From NCBI RefSeq assembly GCF_932294415.1, contig NC_065538.1, positions 52,736,343-52,800,342 on the forward strand: a DNA stretch of 64,000 nucleotides, written 5' to 3'. Both the position numbers and the translations under genes were made by a program. This DNA is from Quercus robur. Taxonomy: Eukaryota; Streptophyta; Magnoliopsida; Fagales; Fagaceae. Under the pieces are notes generated by a model that did not search any database, was not told where the DNA came from, and worked only from the letters and a program-made list of their open reading frames with translations. Positions 46,266-58,441 of this stretch are shown in pieces (the first letter of the stretch is position 1; each line of letters opens with the position of its first letter).

Positions 46266-47812
46266 AATTGCTTTTGGTTTTTCACAGTACAGGTATCAAA
46301 ACAACAAATATTAAGTTGAAAGTCACAATCTATATATATATATATGTGTGTGTGTGGGAATAGTATCGAAAGATGCATCTTCAAACAAAATTTTGCTTTT
46401 AAAGATGCACACCCATTGAAAAAGGCAATGATAAACAAATTAATTTAAAGCATTCTTAAGTTCCTCCTTTTATTGAATTGACATTTCAGAAATGAACATC
46501 ACTCAGAATATAATTCCATGGATTTAGAAAACTTTATGCAACAAACACAAAAGTATACCATTTTTGCCTAATCTAATAAACTTATGGAACTTTGTCTGGG
46601 AAAGCTCACTGTAGGACATTTTATCCCGGTGTTCATTATTCTTAACCTGAATAAAACATGAAAAGATAAATTGTATTGCAATAGATTGCAAACATATGTA
46701 AAAAGAAGTAAGTAATGATAAAACATCTAGTAGGAGTGTCAGAAATTGTATCTTTAAGCAAGAGCTATTATTGTAATTGGGCAAAGTTTGTAAAAGTATG
46801 TTTTATCATAGATTGTCGAAGGGGTAGCTTGTTAGGTTTTTAGCCTGGCAAGCACATGAGCAAAACTGTTTTATTATGTACTTAAAGAGTCTTAGTTGGG
46901 AACTATGCAAGGTGAAAGAAGGGGCGGGGGGGGGGGGGGGGAGGGGATGCATATAACATAATTTCAAGAAACATGGTTAAGACTTACAATCTATAGGCTT
47001 TGCCTTTACTGAACTATTTCTCTTCTCCTTAATCTCCAATGGATGATGCAACTAGTTTATACATAATTGTAGTGATTTTGAAGTGCTCCACCCCTTAAAA
47101 ATTTCAATATAGATCCCAAAAAACTTTATCTTTTTTGGTGGTTTCTTGTTCATTCCCTTAACAAGTACAAAACATTTAGTTGCAAAGTGGCCACTAATCA
47201 CTTGCACAGCTAGCTTTAGGCGTAGACCTAAGGCTCTCAATAGAAAAATATCCAAAATCTTAAAAGTGAGAGATAATTGGTGATTTGAAAAAAAGAAAGA
47301 AAGAAAGTATAGATGGGTTACAAATCTTATACCCTACTACAAGATGATCACTAAAATTGTGGGTATATAGAAATCCATTTTAATTGAAGCACAAATTGTT
47401 TCACACACAAAAAGAAACTAGTTTAGAACCACATGCATATGCACAGGAAAAAAAAAAAAAAAAAATACACATACACATCATATATATAAGTTTCTACCTA
47501 ATAAACAATGCATGTTTATAGTATTATGTAAAAAAGTTAATAAATTTGAATTATTTTCAGCTAGATAAACAAAGGATATTGGAAAGCATAACTTTTCAAA
47601 CTCTCTCTTCTTCTAATTTTAAATATAGAATTAGATATATGATTGAGTTTCTTATGATTCATTTATATTGGACTCATCATATTCTGTACTAAATTAACTT
47701 ATTTGACATAGGTTAAAAAACTTAGATGGGAGATGTAGTACAAAATTAGACTTCAATTGAAATATAATTTAGATTTTCTTTTAGTTTTAACTATACATAC
47801 ATACATACATAC

Positions 47813-47872
<60 letters not shown>

Positions 47873-48141
47873 TTGTAAATGTGTTGAATTATCATTAACA
47901 ATCATTTTGCCCTAATGGCTTGAGGGTTCAAGTTTTGCAAACAATTTCTCACACAATAGATTGTTAACTTTAGCTATCCAATCTCCCAAAAAGTCACACA
48001 ACAAACAATGTCTCTGTCCACCATACATAATTGGAAATTAAATTTTAGCTTTCTTTCACCATTTATCACCCTAACCAAGATAAAGTAAAACTCATTTTTT
48101 AAACATAATAATTTTTCACATCTTTTTGTTAAATTTTACAC
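46266..48141. other. Gene-free spacer with simple repeats
   Basis: Contains a G16 run (46926-46941), (ATAC)n then (AT)n at 47793-47868, and A-runs at 47450-47464. No coding frame. Confidence 0.45.
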
Positions 48142-48144
48142 TTA

Positions 48145-48455
48145 GTGTGTGTTTGTATTCACGTCCACGTTTCCCTGCTGCGTTTTTGTTCTTTTTTTTT
48201 TTTTTTTTTGTTTTCACGCATTTTGGGGTATTGCGGTTACTGTTCATTGAACAGTAACCGCAAATGCTGACTTTCTGCAGTGAACAGTGCACATGTGCAC
48301 TGTTCATGGACCCACAAATTTCATTTTTTTTTATCAATTTTTTCATTAAAAATGGGTCCCACAGCACTATTCACACATTTAAAAATTCTTTTGCTATAGT
48401 GTTTTCAGTTTTCAGTTTTCAATTTCAGCAAAATAAGTTCTATCCAAACACACCC
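48145..48455. mobile_element. TTA-target MITE (PIF/Harbinger-like), 311 bp
   Basis: TTA at 48142-48144 and 48456-48458. The ends are GTGTGTGTTTGTAT and, inverted, GGGTGTGTTTGGAT. It is of the same family as 11419-11628 (shared CACTATTCACACATTTAAAA and TTTTGCTATAGTGTTTTC). It contains two perfect internal palindromes: GCGGTTACTGTTCA/TGAACAGTAACCGC and TGAACAGTGCAC/GTGCACTGTTCA. Confidence 0.75.
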
Positions 48456-48459
48456 TTAA

Positions 48460-49473
48460 ACCATGATATTTGATTCTCAAAATAAAATTTATTTGGTTCG
48501 TTTAACATTAATTCATCTAGTTATGTGTTTAATTCATCTTGACTTGGACAAATTAAGGTTATTAGGTGATTATTGTTAAGTAAAATTGCAATCATAGGAA
48601 CAAATAACCTTAGTTTGTCCAGAACAGGTTACTTGGGCCCTAATTTGGTTTGGTTCATTTTAAATTCTAAAAGAAAAAGGAAAAAAGAAAGAAAGGAACA
48701 AATAGGAATCACTAGTTCAATCATCAAAACAAAAACTAGACTGGTTCAATTGATTCTAGAACAATTTGTTTCAGATGTCAAAATGTTGTAATTTTGGGCA
48801 AAACGTTGTTGGTTCCTCAAACAAAAATGACATTATTTTGTTAAAAATCAAACATATTTCACTTCCTTTGTAGGCAATGACGCTGTTTCAACTTTTAACC
48901 CAAACCCAACCCTACTATTCTCTCTCCTCTTATTCGACAGATTTATCACTCTCATTCAATAGATTTATCACTCTCTCTCTCTCTCTCTCAACCATTGCAG
49001 TGACCCACATTATCTTAGCAATTGTAGTGGTTGACTTTGATAAAATAGCAATGTTTTATCTTTTTTTTTTTTTTTTTTTAAAATTTTAATTTAAATTTTT
49101 TTTAATTTTTTATGGGAGAAATGTTTTACGTTTAAGTTTTGAGGAATATTGGTTATTTTGGATTCAAAAACAATTTGCCATTTTCTTGGTTTTTTTTTTT
49201 TTTTTTTTTTTCTTCTGAGAATGTATGTTATGAAATATTTATTAGATGTAGCTAAGGAAATCTAGTGGAGGCACTAGTTAAGCAATCACAAGTAGGGCAC
49301 CAAGCTTGCTCTGAAAACAAAAATAACAAAACAATTGACTAGAAAATGTGACGATATGCCTTTGCATATTGCATCAAGAGGAGGAAATCTCATTGCTATA
49401 ACATAAATATTTAGTGGCAATAGAGAGGTTGAGTGTAAGGAACATATAATTTGTGAGAAAAAGATAAGAGGAA
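48460..49473. other. Gene-free spacer
   Basis: A (CT)n run at 48971-48990 and T-runs at 49061-49079 and 49190-49211. No coding frame. Confidence 0.4.
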
Positions 49474-49586
49474 AATTATTCGGTACATTTGGTGTAATAC
49501 ACCCTTCTCTTTCACAAATGAGAATCCTTGTGGGGTTTATATTTATGTGAGAGAAGGGTGTAGTACATTAGGTGCCTAATTTCACA
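49474..49586. mobile_element. Short foldback element
   Basis: The left arm (GGTGTAATACACCCTTCTCT, about 49476-49520) pairs with the right arm (AGAGAAGGGTGTAGTACATT, about 49543-49585), leaving a loop of about 22 bp. It is non-coding. The lack of a clear target duplication leaves its class open. Confidence 0.6.
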
Positions 49587-49679
49587 AGAAAAAGAGCACT
49601 AGTTTTAATGTTGTGCAAGGAATGGATAGGAATGCACACTTGTTTTTTAATAAGTCATTTACATATATATTTTTTTAGA

Positions 49680-49884
49680 GTAAATTACATTGACACCGCT
49701 GAGGTATAGCCAAATTAGACGCTATATTTGCTTTCAAGTAGTGACACTCCACCTTCCCAATGATTAAGATAATTGACAATTTGCCCCTAAATTAATTAAA
49801 AAAAGAGAGCAGAATATCATTTCTTCAAAATCATGTATAACGAGTCTAACTTCACCATACCTCAAGGGTGTTGGTGTATTTTAC
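49680..49884. mobile_element. MITE with about 45-bp TIRs, 205 bp
   Basis: GTAAATTACATTGACACCGC, then TGAGGTATAG, at the left matches the inverted right end GTAAAATACACCAACACCCT, then TGAGGTATGG. The GTAAATTAC start resembles Mutator-type TIRs. No target duplication was identified. Confidence 0.6.
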
Positions 49885-50462
49885 CTTAATGTTTATAAAA
49901 AGAATTAATCATGCTAGTTTATAAGGGCAAAACTTATGTAAAGTTCCTTTGGTAGAGTAAATTAGGTTCCTAATTTAATTGAAACACATAATCAAATTCA
50001 AATATATTGCTACAATGAATTTAAATTTCCTTAGAAAAGACAATACTAGTTGTGTTTTATTGGTCAATTCAATCATGTGCCTGAATTTAATTGGGTATTA
50101 ATTTTACTTTTGTTTTTTTTTTAATAGCTTTCAACATGGTTAGGTTGGTTCTAAACTTTACTAAGAAAGAGAAAAAAGAAAAAGGTTATGTTGGGCTAGA
50201 GTTGATGTGGGTTGGGTAATTAGAGTCAGATGTGGGCTGATCCAAATAGATATGGATTTAAAAATTATTAATTTGTAATGATAAATTTATAAGTTATGTT
50301 ATCTGTTAGTCCCATTTTTTTATACAAAAGATGATGAACTCACTTGAAAATCGTTTCATTTTATGTGAAAATTTTTCAGTAATTACCATAAATTTATAAT
50401 TTATTTAATTTATTAAATAATTATTTATGTTGTCACCAATTCAACCAAAAAAATATATGATC

Positions 50463-53400
50463 TTTTTTTTTTTTTTTTGGTAAAAAGGAATGTATTACTG
50501 AAACTACCCAGCCAAAAAAGGCTCAGAACAAAGTCTGCTTAAATACAAACCATTGGCATCAGCCATGAGAAGATCCATAATGTCCACAGGTGGACTACTT
50601 AAAACATGAAAATCAATTGCTTGGTTAGAACCCAGCCTAGCCAAAAAATCTGCACATCTATTGGCCTCTCTAAAACAGTGCTTAAAACGAACCTGCGAGA
50701 GCTGAGATAAAAGGTGCCTGCAGTCATCCACCAAGGGGGAAACAACATTAACAGCAGCCTTGGGATTATTCAGCAAGTCTACTATGGATTTAGCATCAAT
50801 TTCAATCTCAATAGCAGGTAAGTGAAGGTTTAAACATTGAAGAAGCCCGTCTCTGAGGCCCCAAAGTTCTGCAGCATAGCTTGTTGTGATGCCAATCTTC
50901 CTAGCATAACCACAAACCCAATCTCCCTCACTATTTCGAATGAGACCTCCACTTCCAGCTAGGCCTAGATTGCCTAAAGAGGATCCATCTGAATTAAGTT
51001 TGAACCAACCCACTTCCGGCTTTTCCCACCTAATCCTCTTTACCACCTGACCCGAAGCTATTTTAGGAAGTTTCACGCAGTGCTCATACTCCATAGCTTC
51101 TCGGAAAATCTCATGACCCAAGTTTTGTTGGATGGTTTTGTTTTGGAAAACAATGTTGTTCCTATGCTTCCAAATACACCAAATAGCAAAAAAGAAGGAA
51201 GTGTTCCAAGGGGGATGATCTTTGTGCTTTTTTGTGTTAGCCTTACCATTAATAGTAATCCATTGATGAAGATTTCCGCTGAAAAAAGAAGAATTAACCT
51301 CCTCGGCACCCAGTTGAGTCCAGAAATTCCTAACCTTGTTGCAATCCCGAAGAGCGTGGATTATAGACTCAGAATCAGAGAGACATAATGGGCGAGTGGG
51401 ATCCACCGGAACCCCCCTTTTAGCTAGGCACTCCTTCACACCAATACTACTGTGCAGACACATCCACACAAAAGTTTGTATCCGAGGAAGGATTTTAACT
51501 TTCCACACCCATTGACCCGAGAAAGGAGTAATTTCGCTTCCCATAGCAATTTGATAAGCACTTTTGAGCTCGAATCCGCCATGAGTGGACTTACCCCAAG
51601 CTAGTCTGTCTTGACCTCTTGCAGCAAGAGAAACCAGAGTGGCTTTTAAAATATTGCTGACACTTTCTGGAATAGGAATAGAAATTCTTGACCAATCCCA
51701 CCCATCGGCTGAAATAACATCTTTTACTTTGAGATTCTCCTCTTCCATAGGCAAAGGGCCTTGCACCAGGCTCCTAATAGGCCTAACACTACACCACTTA
51801 TCATGCCAGAAACTCAACTCACTATCTCTTCCCACAACCCAGCTTACTCCTTTCCGAAAGATATCTTTGCCTTTTCTCATAGCAGACCACACTCTAGAAC
51901 AAGGTAGCTTTGTGGGATTTATGGCATTCAATCTTTGTCTAATGCAATACTTACTTTTTAAAACCTTACTCCATAACGATTCTTTTTCAGTATTAAAACG
52001 CCAATTAAGCTTAGCAAGAAGAGAGAGGTTTATGCCCTTAGCTGTATGAAGGCCAAGACCCCCTTCACTTTTAGGCTGCGTAATTTTCTACCAACCCACC
52101 CAATGCATTTTCTTGATCGACTCCGAAGAGCCCCATAAAAAATTTCTATTAACCTTATCAATGTTGTCTAGGAGCTTACCCAAAAGGGCATTGCATTGCA
52201 TGACATAAGCTGGAATGGTGGACGAAGAAGCTTGGACAAGAACCGCTTTGCCAGCAAAAGAAAGGAGGTTAGCCTTCCAACCAGCAAGTTTTTGCTTAAC
52301 TTTCTCAAGGACGAAATTAAAGTCTTGGCTACTTGACCCTCGGTGCTGAATAGGAAACCCCAAATATTTGCCAAGATTAGGAGTTGAAGAGAACCCCAAA
52401 ATATCACACAAGGATTCCCTCGTGTCTCTATCCACATTAGGAGAGAAAAACACTCTGGATTTGGCTTCACTAACTGATTGACCAGATCTATTACAAAACT
52501 CATCCAAAGCATCTCTGATTGCAGAACAGTTGCTACCATTAGCCTTAGCGAATAACACAAGGTCATCTGCAAAGAAGAGGTGGGAAAAAGCGATACCGCT
52601 CCTAGATGCCTTAATAGGAGTCCAAAGTTTCTCCCTGCATTTTCCTTCAATTAAATGCCCTAAGACTTCCATGCAAAGAATAAAAAGATAGGGAGACAGG
52701 GGGTCCCCTTGCCGAATGCCTCGAGAAGCCCTAAATGGATCAAGGTTACCCCCGTTGAAAAGCACTGAAGTGGTGGTGGAGGACACACAATTCATAATAA
52801 GATCAATCAATTCCCTGGGAAAATTTGCTTTCAAAAGAGTTTCTCTGATAAAGCTCCATTCGAGCTTGTCATAAGCCTTTTCAAGATCCACTTTGACTGC
52901 CAAATAACCCACTCCTCCTTTCTTTTTACTAATAGTGTGGATGAGCTCTTGCACAATGATTGCATTGTCAACTCCTTTCCTTCCTGGCACAAAAGCAGAT
53001 TGAACAGGAGACACTAACTTATCCAACATTGGCCTAATTCTGGCGACTATAATTTTTGTGACCATCTTGTAAATTGTATTGCAGAGGCTGATGAGGCGGT
53101 AGTTGCCAATGGTTTCTGGGCCTTGGATCTTGGGGATGAGAGCCACATTAGTTTTATTGAGAGTTTCAGGAATTTTCTTAGTCTCAAAGCATTTTTGAAC
53201 TTCCTCCACAACTGAACCTCCAACTATCATCCAGAAACGCTAGAAGAACCCAGCATGAAGGCCATCCGGACCCGGAGCTTTTAGAGGCTTCATCGACCAG
53301 AGGGCTGCTTTAATTTCTTCCACTGAAGCTTCCTTTTCTAGTTTCCTATACAGTTCAATAATTAAATCCACAATTGGAAGAGTGCCTTTGCTATTTTAGG
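50463..53400 (-). mobile_element. L1-type LINE, 5'-truncated, ORF2 broken by two TAG codons
   Basis: On the minus strand one frame runs from about 53400 to the stop at 50504, in order: an entry block LKAPGPDGLHAGFF, reverse transcriptase (IPKIQGPETIGNYRLISLCN, RGIRQGDPLSPYLF and the catalytic FFADDLVLF), zf-RVT (WVWKVKILPRIQTFVWMCLH) and a C-terminal RNase H. The RNase H keeps its acidic residues in KLNSDGSS, AAELWGLRDGL and EIDAKSIVDLL, and HCFREANRCADFLARLGS. Only TAG at 53242-53240 and TAG at 52090-52088 interrupt it, with no frameshift. A poly(A) tail (T-run 50463-50480) ends it. The endonuclease and ORF1 parts are absent, as in a 5'-truncated insertion. It is inactive itself, but recent. 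Confidence 0.9.
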
Positions 53401-53955
53401 TTTTATTTTTATATGTTTTTAATATTTTTTTTATTCTTGTTATATTATAATTTTATATTGTAAATAATGTTTATTTTATTTTAAAAATATTTTTAATTAT
53501 AAATGTCTAATAGAAAATATCAATTTGGATATAAAAAACTCAAATAAAAAAGTGAGGGAGAAATAGAAGAATAAAAATAATAATTAAACCTCAATTAGTA
53601 AAACCTGAATATACAAAAAAATTTAATTAGTAATTTTGTATCTCATAAACAAAAACAATGGATTTTAAATTAAAAAAATATAAAAAGTGAAATTAATATT
53701 ATTTTAACTTATATTTAAATAAAATCTCACTTAAAAAATTATCACTTTGATAGGTTTCAAACAGTATTGAACTAATAACTTTGTTTATTATAAGTCCAAT
53801 CAAAGTTTAGAAATTAGAATTGCTTGCAAAACTTGATCTGACTTATGATGAAGAAACTATATATGTATGCATTCGTTCTTCTTAACATTTCCCATAACAA
53901 ATAATAATCAACTATGAAAAGAGAGTGTCAAAAGGGAGCAAGTTTTCTACATAAA
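53401..53955. other. Gene-free, very AT-rich spacer
   Basis: No feature recognised before the duplicated segment that begins near 53911. Confidence 0.4.
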
Positions 53956-54326
53956 GCTTGTGTTTGGATTGCATTGGGATGAAAATTTTTTGTGTTTTGT
54001 TAGAAAATGGTGGGTCCCACAGTACTATTCATGCACTTTTTGGTACTATGAAAGAGAGTGTCAAAAGGGGGCAAGTTTTATACGTAAAGCTTGCGTTTGG
54101 ATTGCGTTGGGATGAAAATTTTTTGCGTTTTGTTAAAAAATGGTGGGTCCCACAGTACTATTCATGTTTTGTTAAAAAATGGTGGGTCCTACAGTACTAT
54201 TCATGCACTTTTTGGTACTATTCAAGGGTTCTACTGTATTATTTCAACTAATTTTTACCTTTATCTATAGTACTTTCAGTAATAAGTTTTCAATTTCAGC
54301 AAAATAAACGGTATCTAAACACACGC
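53956..54326. mobile_element. TTA-type MITE family copy, internally duplicated
   Basis: The ends are GCTTGTGTTTGGATTG and, inverted, GCGTGTGTTTAGATACC, flanked by AAA on both sides. The core word TGGTGGGTCCCACAGTACTA occurs three times (the third with one change). A segment of about 134 bp starting near 53911 is repeated from about 54045 and includes the flanking host sequence GAGAGTGTCAAAAGG, so it arose after insertion. A 39-bp piece is duplicated again at 54167. Confidence 0.7.
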
Positions 54327-55288
54327 AAAGTGGTAACTGGGTCTTTGCCTGCATTGAAAACAAAAGGTTTCCAGTAATTAAGAATGATTCATGGGAGACC
54401 TTGGAAAATGTTTTCCATAACGGAATTTCTCAACTGTTTCCGTGTAGAAGATAGTGTAAAAATTCCAAATTTCCAATATGAAAGCGTAAAGAGATTAGAT
54501 ATCCGATTACTACGTGCCCAACAACTAAAAGATCGAATCATAATAGAGGACATGGAGGACCAAGTCCAAAATGGGGCGCATGCAAAAATTAATGGGTGTG
54601 GCAATTGCCCATATTAAAGACTAAAGTTAACGATGACTATATGAACCAACAATTAATGCATGGTGTTGAAAAATGAAAAATTTAAGATAGTTAATGAATA
54701 GTGGGAGGTTAGAAATTTTGCATGCGCATGGAAAATCCTCATTTCTTCCTTTGATATTTTGCTGTCTTAGTAGTTGTGGAAAATTGAATGATTACATGCA
54801 CTTATTAGGCTTTTCTTTTGCTTGTGGACTCTTAGAATATTTTCCCTTAATATATAGTTGCCTATGATTACGAGTCATTAAGTGGGTGACTTTGAAGCCT
54901 CAGAGAAAAAGACACTCATTTAATTCGTGAGCATTTGCTGTTGTTAGAAATTGTTCAAAGCTTCAAATTATGATATTGGTAAATTTAAAAAAAAAAAAAA
55001 AAAAATCAGTTTTACAATCTGCATTCAAGTCTATCATGATCTTATTTCCTAAAACATATATAAACATTGATTTATTAGGCATTGATATCTAGTTAGAAGA
55101 TTTACTATTAGATTTGGAAGATGTATTCCAAGTTTTAATATGATTTTTATCGATAAAATTACTAACCTTCTTATTAAAAAAAAAAAAAAAAAAAAAACCA
55201 AATTTCTGATAACGTAGCTGCGTCCCATGTAATAATTTTGCATAAAAATGATTAAAGGCCATTATATATATATATATATATATATATA
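54327..55288. other. Gene-free spacer
   Basis: A-runs at 54987-55005 and 55175-55197 and an (AT)n run at 55263-55289. The 54384-54617 frame shows nothing recognisable and was not called. Confidence 0.4.
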
Positions 55289-55372
55289 TTTTTTTGAGAG
55301 AGTTTCAACCTATGGCGTCAGCTCCTGATAATAACTCATTATCATCAGAGTAAGATACCAATCAAAGCAAAA
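55289..55372 (-). mobile_element. 5'-truncated tRNA-derived SINE
   Basis: On the minus strand it reads from GATTGGTATC through ATCAGGAGCTGACGCC to AGGTTGAAACTCTCTC plus A7. It equals the 3' half of the SINE at 62054-62223 with a few changes. The tRNA head is missing. Its tail abuts an (AT)n tract. Confidence 0.7.
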
Positions 55373-56393
55373 ATCATTTAAACTGAAATACTCATAATTA
55401 TATTTTAGAGGATTTCACAACTACGTAATGATGACAAAAGGTGATATCAGCTTTACCATAGTGGGCCTTATTTGTACTCGTCAATTTGTCAGTTTCTGAA
55501 TTTATTTTTTGCGCGTGATAGACTGGTATTGTTCCCATATTATTCAAATGTGGGCCATTCCATGTCTTTTTTTGGGCCCCCAATAAACCATCAAAACTGA
55601 CCCTTGACCCTTTGTATACTTTGTTAGCTAGAGAAACAAATTTACGCCATTATGTACGGCAAATTTACTAAAGACTGAAGAGTAAAATACCAAAAGTCTT
55701 TTCTTTTATAAACCAACCGAGAGTGAGGAGAGTTTAAAGACCGACACACACGCAGAAACAGAAATAAAGGTTTCTTAATAAATGAATAGTATGAAAGTGA
55801 CAACCCTCGTGGATCTTGCTTTACATATTTTGCCATTTGTCAGCAGTAACTAGATGTGAAATGTTAGCTAGGGTTTACATTTTGGAGTTGGCGCAAAGGT
55901 CGGGTTGGATTGCGATTTGAGATATTTTTTATTCCAACCTTGTCGCATGCATGTGGGGATGGACAAATTTTCAATTTAACCTAATTCATGGTAACAATGG
56001 TGGACTTTTACCAAAAAAAGAAAAAAGAAAAAGTAACAATGGTGGAGTAAGAAATTTTTTAGGGGACCAAACTTAGAGTTCGTTTAATTTTTTTAAAATA
56101 TTTTTTTAATATAGTTTATTTGTATAATGCTGGAAAAGAAAAAGCTAAAAGCTAGTTTTTTTATTTTATTTTATTTTATTTTTATATAAAAAACTGAAAT
56201 TTAGATTATTTGAAATAAAGTTGTGATAAAAAACTAAAAAAATAATGTAAAACCTAATAGTAGATAATTTTAGCAAAAAGTTAGCTTTTAATTTGTTGCC
56301 AAACACGCACTAAATATATCAAAATAGAATAAAAAATATATATGTTTAGTTTATACTTAAATTAAAACATGGTTTTCAAATGATTTATTATTA
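55373..56393. other. Gene-free spacer
   Basis: No coding frame or transposon end was recognised. Confidence 0.4.
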
Positions 56394-56803
56394 TCTCTAT
56401 ATATTAAGAGGATTTAGAAAATTAGTTATAACTTCAAAAAATGTCAAAAATACTCCTAATCTAATTAGATAATCCTTATTCTTAAAAAATAAAAATGGGG
56501 TTAAAATTGTAATTCAACAAAATTTAAAAACAAAAAAAAACTACTAGAGAATTTTTTTTCCTAAAAATTAGCACACTCTTTTTCTAAATATATCTCATGC
56601 ACATTTGATACATTTTTTCCTAAAAACTAGCACACACTAAATCTAGCAATTTACTCCATTTCAAATTTTCAATTTTAGTTTCTTAAAAATTCCGTCATGT
56701 ATAACCTCACTAACAATAGATAAATTCAAATTGAAAAATTACATTAAATTCAAAATAAAAAAAGAGCCGTATCGCACGTGCGGAGCGTGTGTGATGAGGC
56801 TAG
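56394..56803 (+). mobile_element. Non-autonomous Helitron, 410 bp
   Basis: The 5' end is A|TCTCTATATATTAAGAGG. The 3' end has a GC-rich block CCGTATCGCACGTGCGG with hairpin potential, then AGCGTGTGTGATGAGG and CTAG|T at 56800-56803. It lies between A and T as Helitrons do. It is non-coding, and its 5' TCTCTATATA is shared with the Helitron at 30731-31466. Confidence 0.72.
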
Positions 56804-58221
56804 TATATATTATTTTCTTATGTACAAGAAAATTTTCTCAAATACATTTTATATAATTTAAAAATAAATATTTTCTTCCATTAAGCTATTTGCAATTAAT
56901 ATTTTTAAAACATTTTCAATCAAGGTGTTTTAAAAAAAAAAAAAATTAAATGTTAAACATTTGAGTTTAATAATAATAATTTAGAAAACATATATTGAAA
57001 AAAATAAATTAATTTCAAATCAATTCACTTTTATATGCCTTAAAGAATATAACATAAATATAATCATAACAATACCAAATGGATTTTTTTTTGGTTTATG
57101 GATGACAAAGTAGAACATATCACGAAATTTTATCCATAAAAATAATGGAATCTTTATTCTAATAGAAAAAGAATAAAATCTCATGCATTCCTTTATCTCT
57201 AACCCTTTAAATATTAAATGACAAAATATATTTACTTATATCACTACATCAAAATGTATTTTCAGTGACAAAAAAATTCGTCACTAAAAGTCCAGTTTTT
57301 CGTCACTAAGGACCTTTAGTGACGAAATTGGACTTTTAGTGATGAAACTCATTTCGTCACTGTAGCCCCATCACTAAAAGTCCTGGTGACGAAAAATTTC
57401 ATCACTAAAAGTCCGATTTGATTTAAAAAAAAAAAAAACTTTTAGTGACGAAAACGTTTCGTCATTAAATGTTTTCCTCGCTAAAAACACTATTCAGTGA
57501 CGAAAATATTTCGTCACTAAAACTATGTTCGGGTACATATAGTGGCGAAAAAATTCGTCACTAAAACTATTTTTAAGAAAATTCAGGCACATATAGTGAT
57601 GAAAATTTTCGTCACTAAAACCATTTCTTACAAAATTTTGCTATATTTAGTGACGAAATTGTCGTCACTAAAACAATTTTTTGTTGCTATATTTGTGATG
57701 AAAAAATTCGTCACTAAAACTTATTTTCTGTTTTTATTTTTTTCATGGCTTTGATATTAACCTGTAACCTGTCATTACATTATTCAAAACCTCACATTTG
57801 AATAACACATTTATTTCAACAACACATTTATAAAAAAAGATCCATACATTTCACAAGTAAAAAATAAAACAAGTATCCAATTCAAACTCTTTCCGTACAA
57901 TAATTGTTTGCAATACATACAATAACTCTACCTAAACCCTATTTTAGAACTAACAGAAGATGTCCTCATATGTCTTCAAGTAATGCCAAAAGTAAATCCC
58001 CTAAAAGCCACCAATAAGAAATCTGCACAAATATAAAAACAATACTTCGTTAAAATCGTAATGTAAAAACATTAACTATGTTATAAGAAACATTTCTAAC
58101 AATGCATTAAGATTAACCACACCAATAAATTAAAATCACAATTCCTAATGTATAAGTTGTAGAAAGCAAATAAAGTACTAACCAAAAAGTGTTTTAACTT
58201 GAAGTTGAACCACCCCCATAA

Positions 58222-58404
58222 TTAAGTAAGAGTATCATCATAACCCTTCCTCCTCAAAAAGTTAAGAATATTCTTTTGGACCTCAACTTGCTTAGTTCGT
58301 GCCTCTTGGTCCTTAGCTCGCTCCTCTTGATCTCTAGCTCTTGCCTCTTTGAGCTCAATTATCTCATTTATATTAATACTTAAATAAATATACATTGCAC
58401 ACAC
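58222..58404 (-). pseudogene. Possible 3' remnant of a CACTA-encoded protein
   Basis: A 60-codon minus-strand frame has a charged heptad-like stretch (EARARDQEERAKDQEARTKQ) followed by NILNFLRRKGYDD. Such a coiled-coil tail resembles C-termini of plant En/Spm-associated proteins, but the link is inferred mainly from its location within the CACTA element. Confidence 0.3.
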
Positions 58405-58441
58405 AAATATACACTCCCAATATGAATTTAAACGACCTTAT

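Noticed and set aside
54384..54617. A 77-codon plus-strand frame
   Set aside because: Its composition is mildly protein-like, but there is no recognisable family, no splice context and no neighbouring exons.
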